Assembly (NCBI GenBank): GCA_012523975.1 | Contig: JAAYSF010000071.1 | Coordinates: 1 to 64,000 of the forward strand | Length of the DNA stretch: 64,000 nt | Direction of reading: 5' to 3' | From: Veillonellaceae bacterium | GTDB taxonomy: Bacteria > Bacillota > Negativicutes > JAAYSF01 | Shown here: positions 27,350-35,402 of the stretch, in pieces | Layout of the letters: every line of letters begins with the position of its first letter | How positions within the stretch are numbered: the first letter of the stretch is position 1 | The notes under the pieces: model-generated | The model's input: the letters and a program-made list of their open reading frames with translations, nothing else | What the model was told of the DNA's origin: nothing | The model's database searches: none | Program-made: the position numbers and the translations under genes

Positions 27350-28171
27350 GCCACGAGAATATTTTGTCTTTAATTCCATCACTTTTCGGCAAATTAATAG
27401 GGTGGCATAAATTCCTACTGCCATAATAACGATAGTCCCGCCGGGAGCTATATCGAGGTAGAATGATATTATCAGCCCCATTAAAACAGATACTACGGAT
27501 ATGGCGGCGGCCGCAATAAGAGTTCCTTTAAAGCTTAATCTTAACAAATAGGCAGCGGCAACAGGCACTACCATCAGCGCGCTCACTAGCAGGATACCTA
27601 CCACTGTCATTCCAACAACTACAACAACTGCCGTTATAACACTAAAAGCCATGTTAATAAGTGAAACGTTTACACCGGTTACACTTGCTACATCTTCATC
27701 AATGGCAATTAGCATAAGCTTATTATAAAGAAAATATATAACAGCGGCGGCCATTGTGCCGCTTATTGCTATTAAGGTCACATCAGTTGTCGTTACTGTC
27801 ATAATACTGCCGAATAGAAAACTCAGTAGTCCGGCGCTAGGCATTTTAGTCATAGTACTAAAAATTATTGCCATAGCAATGCCTGCATAGAAAAAAATTG
27901 CTAGTCCCATATCAGTATACTGTGTATGTCGCCGACGCATTAGTTCAATGCCGATAGCACCGACTACCGTCAGAACTAAGGCCCCAACTACCGGATACCA
28001 GCCAATAAGGTAGCCCCCTGTTACCCCGGCAAATGCAATATGCCCTAATCCATCGCCGATAAGTGATTGACGACGGACAACTACAAATATCCCAATTAAA
28101 GGGCATACAAGCGCGGCAATTAATCCCGCAACAAGCGCCCGTTGAAAAAAATCATACTGTAAAAATTCCAT
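27326..28171 (-). CDS. znuB: Zn/Mn-type ABC transporter permease (ZnuB/AdcB family)
   Basis: A 281-residue permease of the ABC-3 family with about eight membrane helices. Family segments are ALVCPLIGIFVVVRRQSLIGDGLGHIAFAGV at the N terminus (about 20-50) and VVVVGMTVVGILLVSALMVVPVAAAYL (about 180-206). It forms a pair with the ATPase gene four bases upstream. Metal choice between Zn and Mn cannot be settled from sequence alone. The cognate substrate-binding lipoprotein is not in the window. The end overlaps the convergent Na/Pi gene. Confidence 0.88.
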   Translation of the reverse strand: MEFLQYDFFQRALVAGLIAALVCPLIGIFVVVRRQSLIGDGLGHIAFAGVTGGYLIGWYPVVGALVLTVVGAIGIELMRRRHTQYTDMGLAIFFYAGIAMAIIFSTMTKMPSAGLLSFLFGSIMTVTTTDVTLIAISGTMAAAVIYFLYNKLMLIAIDEDVASVTGVNVSLINMAFSVITAVVVVVGMTVVGILLVSALMVVPVAAAYLLRLSFKGTLIAAAAISVVSVLMGLIISFYLDIAPGGTIVIMAVGIYATLLICRKVMELKTKYSRGLPMTRHK

Positions 28172-28174
28172 AGT

Positions 28175-28912
28175 TTAATTCTCCCCTTGAAGACCGGCGT
28201 AAAACCATCGATGGCGGGATTGGAGATGGGTAATATTAAAATCGTTACTGTCACCAAAGAAACATAATCCACGATTAATACATACCACCTTATCTGACCA
28301 TTTGATTGCTTTTTCAATATCATGCGATACCATAATAACTGTAACACCCAAATTACAATTAAGCTGACCTAAAAGTTCGTAAATTTTGGCGCTTGCTTCA
28401 TAGTCAACACCACTGGTAGGTTCGTCTAAGAGTAAAAGCTCTGGATTACCGGCTAACGCTCTGGCCACCATTACGCGCTGCTGTTGGCCTCCGGACAGTT
28501 CTCCAATTCGCTTCTTTCGGATTTCTTTACAGCCTACTAACTGAAGCATGTGATCAACAATGTGGCAGGCAGCACTTTTTGAGCATTTTCTATTTAGACC
28601 TGCTAAAGTACCTAATTTTACGACCTCTTCAACTGTAGCCGGAAACCCACTGATATTCTTTCCATAATTTTGAGGAACATAGCCAATTAGACCGTCATAT
28701 CTAGCCTCTCGCAAATTTTTACCGCGGATAGTAACAGTTCCCGCCTGCGGGGTTAGTATACCTGCAATAATCTTAAGGACAGTACTCTTGCCTGCACCGT
28801 TAGGACCGATTACTGCTGTAAAGCTTCCTTGATCTATAGCAAGTGATAAGTTTTCTAAAACAACATCATCACCATAAGAGAATCTTATGTTTGATAGATT
28901 TACCATGCACAT
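28175..28912 (-). CDS. znuC: Zn/Mn-type ABC transporter ATPase (ZnuC/AdcC family)
   Basis: A 245-residue ABC ATPase. Walker A is IGPNGAGKSTVLKIIAG (about 35-51), the Q-loop is YVPQNYG, the signature is LSGGQQQRVMVARAL (about 139-153), and Walker B is LLLLDEPTSGVDYEA. The Q-loop and DEPTSGVD wording are typical of the metal-uptake ZnuC/MntB group. AAGGTGATTGG precedes the ATG at 28912. About 200 bases of leader lie upstream without a clear Zur or MntR box, though TAAGTT-CCA-AACTTA is present. Confidence 0.9.
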   Translation of the reverse strand: MCMVNLSNIRFSYGDDVVLENLSLAIDQGSFTAVIGPNGAGKSTVLKIIAGILTPQAGTVTIRGKNLREARYDGLIGYVPQNYGKNISGFPATVEEVVKLGTLAGLNRKCSKSAACHIVDHMLQLVGCKEIRKKRIGELSGGQQQRVMVARALAGNPELLLLDEPTSGVDYEASAKIYELLGQLNCNLGVTVIMVSHDIEKAIKWSDKVVCINRGLCFFGDSNDFNITHLQSRHRWFYAGLQGEN

Positions 28913-29042
28913 TTTCCAATCACCTTTTTCAGCATATGTGTACCGCTATGAATAAGCCAAAGTTTTTTCTATCCTAAGGGCCTCTTACGGGATGCATCAA
29001 TTATAGTATTCCCATTTTTACCATTAGAGCATGATCAAGCTA

Positions 29043-29057
29043 TAAGTTCCAAACTTA
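29043..29057. repeat. Inverted repeat TAAGTT-CCA-AACTTA upstream of znuCB
   Basis: Two perfect six-base arms around a three-base spacer, 130 bases before znuC on its leader side. It could be an operator for the metal transporter. It does not match the Zur or MntR consensus well enough to name a regulator. Confidence 0.35.
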
Positions 29058-29118
29058 ATAGTGTACTTTTATTTCATAAATACTCAATCGTGCATTATAT
29101 AATAGCAGTAAAAATAAA

Positions 29119-29145
29119 AGAGGGCTGCTAACGCCCCCAATATCT
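29119..29145 (-). terminator. Terminator after the NlpC/P60 gene
   Basis: GGGC and GCCC arms (with GGGGGCGTTAGCAGCCCTC on the minus strand) are followed by TTTTATTTTT, just after the stop at 29153. Confidence 0.7.
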
Positions 29146-29152
29146 TGCTTAT

Positions 29153-29818
29153 CTACAATATTCTTCGTGCACCGTAGTAACGACTTCCCCAATAACCGCT
29201 GTCCAGCCTGCTTACCATTACACCACGGCTAGACGTCGAGCTAATGAACTTCCCATTCTCAAGATAAATTCCAACATGTGAAGGTCCTGGCGCATATGTA
29301 GTAAAGAAAACCAGGTCTCCGGGTCGCAAATTATAGTAAGATACTGACCGGCCTAATTTGAATTGGTCGTCAGCAGTACGTGGTAAATAGATGCCGGATT
29401 GGGCAAATACATAACGGGTGTAGCCTGAACAGTCAAAGCCGTTAGGTGTTGTACCGCCGAATACATAAGGGACGCCGGTATATTTCATGGCATTTTGGGT
29501 AACTCGGCGAACTACTGTCGCGGAGGTAGCTCTACTGACAGGGATATCCCGTCCCATCAAAAGCTGATAAGTTTGCGTGCCAATAATGCCATCAGCTTCA
29601 AGACCCTTATCTCGTTGGAAGTTTTTAACGGCGTTTTCCGTTACTGTGCCAAAGTCACCATCCGCGGCACCGGTCTCATAGCCTAGCGAACTTAGACGCT
29701 GCTGAATCAACGCAATATCTTCGCCTTGATCTCCTTTTTGATAAGCCGCAGCATACGCGAGCGAAGAAAAACATAATAGAACCATACAAAACAACATGGT
29801 TCGGAAAAGCTTTGACAC
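29153..29818 (-). CDS. NlpC/P60 cell-wall endopeptidase with peptidoglycan-binding domain
   Basis: A secreted murein hydrolase of 221 residues. The signal peptide is at about 1-24, ending ...SSLAYAAA. A PG_binding_1 domain (about 27-90) has IQQRLSSLGYETGAADG and FQRDKGLEADGIIGTQT. The NlpC/P60 domain (about 105-221) has the catalytic Cys in NGFDCSGYTRYVF, His in GPSHVGIYLENG, and LPRTADDQF. It should cut D-Glu-meso-diaminopimelate links in the peptide stem. Start is GTG at 29818 with AGAGGAG upstream; an earlier TTG lies inside the riboswitch. A c-di-AMP riboswitch precedes it. Confidence 0.93.
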   Translation of the reverse strand: MSKLFRTMLFCMVLLCFSSLAYAAAYQKGDQGEDIALIQQRLSSLGYETGAADGDFGTVTENAVKNFQRDKGLEADGIIGTQTYQLLMGRDIPVSRATSATVVRRVTQNAMKYTGVPYVFGGTTPNGFDCSGYTRYVFAQSGIYLPRTADDQFKLGRSVSYYNLRPGDLVFFTTYAPGPSHVGIYLENGKFISSTSSRGVMVSRLDSGYWGSRYYGARRIL

Positions 29819-29822
29819 TTTT

Positions 29823-29955
29823 TCGACTCCTCTCAACGGCCTCCGAGGTTAGCTGACGGGTTAGGGTTGAGGTACCCTGATGAAAGTATTTATACATACG
29901 TCCTTTCAAAATTCACCCTTAACATTTGGTTCCCCGGTCGTAAGCTTGATTAGGC
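29823..29955 (-). ncRNA. c-di-AMP riboswitch (ydaO/yuaA type)
   Basis: Minus-strand leader of the NlpC/P60 gene. The conserved blocks of the ydaO family appear in order: TAATC close to the 5' end, GACCGGGGAACC (29930-29941), GGGTGAA, then ACCCGTCAGCTAACCTCGGAGGC near the 3' side. A 3' hairpin CCTCAAC / GTTGAGAGG runs into the AGAGGAG ribosome site. This class turns expression off when c-di-AMP is high and often controls wall hydrolases of this type. Exact ends are approximate. Confidence 0.85.
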
Positions 29956-30083
29956 TTTATACTGCTGAAAAATAATTTCGCCATTTTTATGCAATATCCT
30001 GCTGGTTTATGCTTTTTTTCTTAATGTTTGCATTCCATTATTTGGTAATTAACCTGAAAGTCATTATCTATGACTAGCGTCCT

Positions 30084-30443
30084 CTATCTGATAATATCTT
30101 GGCGGAGACGCACTGCATCGCGCAAATAGACGTGGCGTATGCTCTTTTGCGGCAGTTCAGTATTCCATAAAATCAACACCCTGATACAATGAGGTAATCC
30201 TAAGGGATTATCGATTTCCTGCGTGCCAAAAAGCGGTACTTCATGCCAGCCTAACGATCTTGCAGCAGCGGCCGGAAATGCAGTATCTAAATCAGGCGTC
30301 GAACTAAAAATTATCGCTCCAATATCCTCTAGATCGATTGAATTTGCCTCTTTCATAGCGTTTAAGAGTTCTGATACGGCGGATAGAATATCATTACGTT
30401 CATTTTGATTAACAGTTATTGCCCCTCGAATTCCGCGTAGCAT
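30084..30443 (-). CDS. aroH: Monofunctional chorismate mutase (AroH type)
   Basis: A 119-residue AroH-fold chorismate mutase, which converts chorismate to prephenate for Phe and Tyr synthesis. The N-terminal MLRGIRGAITVNQNERNDIL and the C-terminal LPHCIRVLILWNT and IRHVYLRDAVRLR segments match the Bacillus enzyme, with the active-site Arg residues conserved in RGIRGA and CIRVL. The ATG at 30443 has GAGGTGA upstream; a farther in-frame start at 30494 has none. It stands alone, next to the hydrogenase operon. Confidence 0.93.
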   Translation of the reverse strand: MLRGIRGAITVNQNERNDILSAVSELLNAMKEANSIDLEDIGAIIFSSTPDLDTAFPAAAARSLGWHEVPLFGTQEIDNPLGLPHCIRVLILWNTELPQKSIRHVYLRDAVRLRQDIIR

Positions 30444-30570
30444 GCTAGTCACCTCATCAATTATCACAAATAATTTTTTAATTATTATTCCCAAGAATGT
30501 TAAATTTCGTTACTTACAGCAAATATCCTTTATTGGCAGGCTAGTTCGACTGGTAAACTCCAATAATGCC

Positions 30571-30593
30571 AACAACCCGGCTTGTGCCGGGCC
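30571..30593 (-). terminator. Terminator after the hydrogenase operon
   Basis: CCCGGC-ACAA-GCCGGG hairpin on the minus strand followed by TTGTTGG, four bases beyond the HupH-like stop. The T tract is short. Confidence 0.6.
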
Positions 30594-30596
30594 GTC

Positions 30597-30974
30597 TTAT
30601 GCTAAACCAAGTTTTTCGGTAATGATTTTGATATCATGCGCTGCATCCTCAGACTGAGCTGCAGCCAACTCCGGGAAAGCGCTTATTTCAATTGTTTCTA
30701 AAATTGGATTGCCCTTTGCATTATAAAAAACGCCATACCAAACGCCAGCAACACCGCTTTCCAGCCATTCGACAGGTTCAGCAACATCATTAAATTTGAC
30801 GGTCACTGTTCCTTGACCTAAAAAATCGTGGATTGCCTGACGTTCCTCAAATGATAAAGCCATCTTATCAATAAAGATTGTCCACGATTCACCAGATTGC
30901 AGAAACCGCGACAACGCATCTTTGATTTCAACTAACACCGCTTTAACCTTTATCGGTAATTGATTATCATCCAA
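30597..30974 (-). CDS. Hydrogenase accessory protein, HupH/HyaF C-terminal-domain type
   Basis: A 125-residue protein similar to the C-terminal domain of HyaF/HupH, an accessory protein for uptake [NiFe] hydrogenases. Visible segments are FLGQGTVTVKFND, VEWLESGVAGVWYGVFYNAKGNPILETIEISAFPEL-type sequence (about 80-115). It has no Cys. Full HyaF/HupH proteins are more than twice as long, so this is a single-domain form. It overlaps the hydrogenase protease gene by eight bases and ends the operon. The role in small-subunit Fe-S assembly is inferred from relatives. Confidence 0.8.
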   Translation of the reverse strand: MDDNQLPIKVKAVLVEIKDALSRFLQSGESWTIFIDKMALSFEERQAIHDFLGQGTVTVKFNDVAEPVEWLESGVAGVWYGVFYNAKGNPILETIEISAFPELAAAQSEDAAHDIKIITEKLGLA

Positions 30975-31449
30975 CCTGTTCTACCTCCGCCTGCCAATCA
31001 GCTAATTGTTTTAGTACAAGACTCTCCAACTTTACAAGGCCCTGTTCAATTTCTGAACTCAATTCTAACCCAACATTCATTGTACCCGGCTGCATGCCAA
31101 CAACCACAATCTCTTTTATTGGCTTTTCCAAAACTTCCATTGTTGCAAGCACATCCTGAATGCCTAGATCGTGCAGAGAAACCTTCTGCTTAAAGTAGGT
31201 TTTAACTTCGCCATCCCGCAATTCATAGATAGATCCGGGCGGCAGTTTGCCAGCAATAGCATCTACAATCAATAATTTATCAGTACCGTCAAGAAAAGGT
31301 ATAAGTCCCATTCCTAACGTTCCTCCGTCTAATACCTGAACATCGTCGGGAAAACGATAATTGTTCATAAGTCTTTCAACCGTCCGAACCCCTAATCCTT
31401 CATCTTGAAGAAGAATATTTCCGATTCCCAGAACTGTTATCTTTATCAT
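30967..31449 (-). CDS. hyaD: Hydrogenase maturation protease (HyaD/HybD family)
   Basis: A 160-residue endopeptidase that trims the C-terminal tail of the hydrogenase large subunit after nickel insertion. The family N terminus IKITVLGIGNILLQDEGLGVR (metal-sensing Glu near 14-15) and the Asp in LLIVDAI (about 60-66) are present. SLHDLGIQDVL supplies the His. The ATG at 31449 has TAGGAG upstream; the overlap with the cytochrome b gene shows coupling. The predicted substrate is the large subunit at 32179-34068. Confidence 0.93.
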   Translation of the reverse strand: MIKITVLGIGNILLQDEGLGVRTVERLMNNYRFPDDVQVLDGGTLGMGLIPFLDGTDKLLIVDAIAGKLPPGSIYELRDGEVKTYFKQKVSLHDLGIQDVLATMEVLEKPIKEIVVVGMQPGTMNVGLELSSEIEQGLVKLESLVLKQLADWQAEVEQVG

Positions 31450-32146
31450 GATCAATATCTCCTATATCATCAGGATCCGCCTTGAGAAATTTAACACCAG
31501 AAAACATACTAGATATTTCGCCGTTCTTATCAGTTAAGTCCGCCCTGATAGTCATATAAACATGAACTATGGCAAATAGTACAATAAACCATGCGACATA
31601 ATGATGAATTAAATGCACATAGTATTCATTTATCAGAAGATGATTGAACCAACCAAAAACTTTGGCACCAAATCGATTAGGATCAATCATATAATACATG
31701 GCAAAACCAGTGACTACCTCGAGTAAAATCATCACATACACCGACGCATAGCCTGCTCTGGCCATATGATTCCGGATATACGGCCTATGCACAGGAGTAA
31801 TAAAAGCGTAATGCATGGCTACATCGATTGTTCCCAGCCAATACTCAAAAGTCCACGGCCGAGGAAATAAACGGTCCCCCTTAAAAACTATCATGCCGTA
31901 TATCCGCATGATAAAGCTAGCGACAAAAATAAATGCCGTTATGAAGTGTATGTAGCGAATAGTCTCCATCGAAAAGAGGGATTCAACGGCATATGTGGCC
32001 TCAGTACCTTGAGTCCCGATATACGCTGGGTTGCCGATGTACAAGCCGGTAATAAACAATATGGTAATCGAAAAAACCATTATCCAGTGAAATAACCGCA
32101 AAAACGGACTGAACACATAAACACACCTTAATGGCTCGGTGCTCAT
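31400..32146 (-). CDS. hyaC: [NiFe] hydrogenase b-type cytochrome subunit
   Basis: A 248-residue membrane protein with four main helices and several His (FSPFLRLFHWIMVFSI at the N terminus, YIHFITAFIFVASFIMR, and HLIHHYVAWFIVLFAIVHVYM near 185-205). The double His pairs fit two haems b. In relatives HyaC passes electrons from the small subunit to quinone and anchors the enzyme. The C terminus is a Lys/Asp-rich cytoplasmic tail overlapping the protease gene. A ribosome site AAAGGGG precedes the ATG. Confidence 0.93.
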   Translation of the reverse strand: MSTEPLRCVYVFSPFLRLFHWIMVFSITILFITGLYIGNPAYIGTQGTEATYAVESLFSMETIRYIHFITAFIFVASFIMRIYGMIVFKGDRLFPRPWTFEYWLGTIDVAMHYAFITPVHRPYIRNHMARAGYASVYVMILLEVVTGFAMYYMIDPNRFGAKVFGWFNHLLINEYYVHLIHHYVAWFIVLFAIVHVYMTIRADLTDKNGEISSMFSGVKFLKADPDDIGDIDHDKDNSSGNRKYSSSR

Positions 32147-32178
32147 TTGACTGACCCCTTTCTCTATTAATATTCTTA

Positions 32179-34068
32179 CTACTTGAATGGATCAGTATTC
32201 ACGACAGTAATTTGCTCGCCTTCCGCGTTATAAAGGTGAGTTGCACAGGCTAGGCATGGATCAAAAGAATGGATTAGTTTCAGAATTTCAAGGGGTTTTT
32301 CAGCTATCTTTACTTTAGTATCAATCATACCAAGTTCATATGCTCCGTATCCGGCTTTGCTGTCCCTGGGGCATGCATTCCACGTACTAGGGACAACGGT
32401 TTGGTAGTTAGCAGTCCGGCCATTTTTTATAACTATCCAATGGCTGAGTCCACCGCGCGGCGGTTCATGCAGACCTACGCCCTGGGCTTCCTGCGGCCAA
32501 GACGACGGCTCCCATTTAACCATATTGGCGACGGTAGTATCGCCTGCTTTAATATTATTCAGCAGCTTATCGGTAAAATACTTATTTACATAGGCAAATA
32601 CTTGTGCCTCAAGCCCTCTCGCTAATGTACGCCCAAGCGTAGACGGGAGCCATTTTTCCGGTGGTAGATTAAGAATTTTGGATACGGCATCTATTTGACT
32701 TACCATCATATTCTCTACCCAGGTCGGCTGGATAATCCCTTTTTTAACTTTAGTGTAAACAATTATATAACGGGCAAGTGGACCAACTTCGGCTGTTTTC
32801 CCTCGCCACTTAGGAGTTTTTATCCAAGAATACTTGCCATTTTCGTCGAGATATTTCCAATTTGTTTTTGTCCCTTCTTTAGGTGCTGTATATTCAGGCT
32901 TAGTAACTCCGTTCCAGGGATGAATATCTGCTTGACCTTCCGGATATTGATACCAAGCATGTTCAACACTTTCAGTTAGAGTATCCGGATCGGCAATGTC
33001 TTTGGGATCGAACGGATGAAATACAGCGTTTGTAACCCCCTGACCAAAGTTCTCAACGACACCATTTGATCTAAGCAAAAGATTGCTGTGATAACTGCCG
33101 TTGCTAGTGCCGCTATACGTTTCATCAGGTAAGTCTCCGAAACCGAGTACCCGTTCTTTGGCAAGCCCGCCCCCATCTAGATAGCCGGCTTTAGAATAGA
33201 TATCAGCTATGGCTAACAAGTCAGGAACATAAAAGGAGTTAACACAATCAATCCCAAAGTTGGCTGACGTATCTACGACTGCTAACCGCTCAGTATTGAC
33301 CGGAGCATTCATATCATTCATTGAGATTGAACAAGACATTCCGCCTACCAGATAGTGAGGATGAGGATTTTTTCCACCGAATATCAAATGGGATTTAACT
33401 AATTCCCGCTGTTTGTCTAACATATTAAGATAATGCGATATCGCAATCAAATGAACTTCCGGAGGTAGTATAGCATAATCGGGATGATCCCAATAATGCG
33501 CTGCAAAGATACCTAATTGTCCGCTATCAACAATTTTCTTCACTTTAGCCTGTATCTCTTTTAAATATGCCGTTGTGGCCTTAGGAAACTCTTTAGGGTA
33601 AGCACTTGTAGTATGTTCAACAGGCCCGCTAAAAGGCAAAGAATATTTCTCTAAAATCGTATTTTGTAAAGCCGCAGCCGCGGCGGGGTCTGCTTTCAGA
33701 GCCTCAACAGGGCTCACCCAGTCCAAACCATGCAAATGGTAGAAGTGAATAAGATGATCTTGTACTACTTGCGATGCATAAATGATATTCCTAATGTAAT
33801 TGGCATTCTTAGGAATTTCAATACCGAGAGCATCCTCAACTGCTCTTACCGAAGCCAAAGCGTGTACCGTCGTACATACTCCGCATATACGCTGTACGAA
33901 AAGCCAAAGATCGCGCGGATCCCTATCTTTACAGATAATTTCGATTCCTCGCCAAGCTGTGCCGCTGGAGAGGGCATCTTGGACTTTACCTGTAGCTTCG
34001 TCTATCATAACTTCAACTCGTAAATGACCTTCAATCCGACTTACAGGATCGACGACAATTCGTTTCAT
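32179..34068 (-). CDS. hyaB: [NiFe] hydrogenase large subunit, group 1
   Basis: About 629 residues. The nickel site Cys are in RICGVC (L1, near residue 63) and DPCLAC (L2, close to the C terminus). The sequence after the last His of DPCLACATH is an 18-residue extension, LYNAEGEQITVVNTDPFK, expected to be removed by the protease. L1 reads RGIEIICKDRDPRDLWLFVQ, typical of membrane-bound uptake hydrogenases. The ATG at 34068 follows GGGGAG; a TTG at 34086 lies upstream of that site. It follows the small subunit gene directly. Confidence 0.97.
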   Translation of the reverse strand: MKRIVVDPVSRIEGHLRVEVMIDEATGKVQDALSSGTAWRGIEIICKDRDPRDLWLFVQRICGVCTTVHALASVRAVEDALGIEIPKNANYIRNIIYASQVVQDHLIHFYHLHGLDWVSPVEALKADPAAAAALQNTILEKYSLPFSGPVEHTTSAYPKEFPKATTAYLKEIQAKVKKIVDSGQLGIFAAHYWDHPDYAILPPEVHLIAISHYLNMLDKQRELVKSHLIFGGKNPHPHYLVGGMSCSISMNDMNAPVNTERLAVVDTSANFGIDCVNSFYVPDLLAIADIYSKAGYLDGGGLAKERVLGFGDLPDETYSGTSNGSYHSNLLLRSNGVVENFGQGVTNAVFHPFDPKDIADPDTLTESVEHAWYQYPEGQADIHPWNGVTKPEYTAPKEGTKTNWKYLDENGKYSWIKTPKWRGKTAEVGPLARYIIVYTKVKKGIIQPTWVENMMVSQIDAVSKILNLPPEKWLPSTLGRTLARGLEAQVFAYVNKYFTDKLLNNIKAGDTTVANMVKWEPSSWPQEAQGVGLHEPPRGGLSHWIVIKNGRTANYQTVVPSTWNACPRDSKAGYGAYELGMIDTKVKIAEKPLEILKLIHSFDPCLACATHLYNAEGEQITVVNTDPFK

Positions 34069-34082
34069 TCCAGCTTCTCCCC

Positions 34083-35174
34083 TCAATCATCGTTATGTTC
34101 ATTCTCATTTTTATGATACTTTTTATGTTGGATAACAGAAGCAATTCCATGTGCGACAACACCAGCTGTGACTGCCCCGGCAGCCACCATTCCTACCTTG
34201 TCTGCATTAGCGATTGTGTTTGGAATAGGTATATTAGGAAGACGCTGGAAGAATGGATCGTTATCCCAAAAATCATTAGATGCGCAGGCAACGCAGGGTG
34301 AACCCGCCTGAATCGGGTAGGACAAACCATTCCACCATCTTAGATTGCCGCATGAATTATAAGCTTCCGGACCGCGACATCCTACTTTATATAAACACCA
34401 GCCAGCTTTACTGCCGATATCATCAAATTTCTCTACAAACATTCCTGAATCAAAGAAGGCGCGGCGATAGCAGGTATCATGAATTCGATTGCCAAAAAAT
34501 TGTTTAGGACGATTTTTACTATCGAGCGGCGGGATTTGACCAAAAATAACATAATGCATTATTGTGCCCGTAATTACTTCCGGTATTGGCGGACAGCCCG
34601 GGATATTAATAATCGGCTTTCCGCGGACAACTTCGCTAACGGCCACCGACTTAGTCGGATTAGGTTTTGCTGCCTGAATGCCGCCCCATGCTGCGCATGA
34701 ACCAATATTAACTACTGCAACAGCCCCTTTTGCCGCTTCTTTTAAGTTTTCTTCGAATGTTTTGCCGCCTACCATACAATAAATTCCGTCTTCACCGACT
34801 GGAACAGCTCCCTCAACTAGGAGCAGATACTGTCCAGCATATTTTTTCATAATCTCTGCAGCATGATGCTCTAATTGTATACCTGCGGCAGCACCGAGCA
34901 CCTCCATATCTTCTAAAGCTATCATGTTTAAAATAACATCCGAAGCTAGCGGCGTTTCAGACCGAATAAATGCCTCGTCACAGCCAGTGCATTCATGGCC
35001 ATGAAGCCATATAACCGGTGGTAATGGGCGATTTTCGGCCGCATAGACCACATCCTGTATCATTGTTGGTGAAAGACCCATTATACCGGTGATGGCGACG
35101 CAAGCTTTCAAGAAGCTGCGGCGGCTTAAATTCTTCTTTTGAAATACGTCCCATAACGAATCTCTTTTTTCCAT
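34083..35174 (-). CDS. hyaA: [NiFe] hydrogenase small subunit with Tat signal
   Basis: A 363-residue Fe-S subunit. The Tat signal SRRSFLKACVAITGIMGL (about residues 17-34) sends the folded heterodimer across the inner membrane. The proximal cluster Cys are in WLHGHECTGCDEAF; NIGSCAAWGG and PGCPPIPE follow. The medial/distal cluster Cys are in the CYRRAFFDSG, GWCLYKVGCRGPEAYNSC and CVACASNDFWDNDPFF segments. A C-terminal helix (VGMVAAGAVTAGVVAHGIASVI) anchors it to the membrane. GAGGCGGG precedes the ATG at 35174. It opens the hydrogenase operon. Confidence 0.96.
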   Translation of the reverse strand: MEKRDSLWDVFQKKNLSRRSFLKACVAITGIMGLSPTMIQDVVYAAENRPLPPVIWLHGHECTGCDEAFIRSETPLASDVILNMIALEDMEVLGAAAGIQLEHHAAEIMKKYAGQYLLLVEGAVPVGEDGIYCMVGGKTFEENLKEAAKGAVAVVNIGSCAAWGGIQAAKPNPTKSVAVSEVVRGKPIINIPGCPPIPEVITGTIMHYVIFGQIPPLDSKNRPKQFFGNRIHDTCYRRAFFDSGMFVEKFDDIGSKAGWCLYKVGCRGPEAYNSCGNLRWWNGLSYPIQAGSPCVACASNDFWDNDPFFQRLPNIPIPNTIANADKVGMVAAGAVTAGVVAHGIASVIQHKKYHKNENEHNDD

Positions 35175-35361
35175 ATCAACCCGCCTCATTCTCAAATTAT
35201 CTAATTTTTCGAATCTTTACAATTCTGAATTATCCATTACTATTTTTTACAAATATATTACAATTCCTGCTAAATATTTGGAAAGTAATATTTTATTTCT
35301 TACTAAGTATTAACGTTTCTGCTAATGCCATCTAATATGGTTACCCAAAATGTATGAAAAA

Positions 35362-35395
35362 ACACCCGTTGCGTAATAACTTACACAACGGGTGT
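35362..35395 (-). terminator. Terminator after the NirJ2-type gene
   Basis: ACACCCGTTG and CAACGGGTGT, a ten-base perfect stem, followed on the minus strand by TTTTTTC, seven bases after the stop. Confidence 0.9.
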
Positions 35396-35402
35396 ATATA
35401 AA

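Noticed and set aside
29676-29909. Open frame starting in the c-di-AMP riboswitch
   Set aside because: It overlaps the riboswitch and the NlpC/P60 gene in another frame and its protein has no sensible composition.
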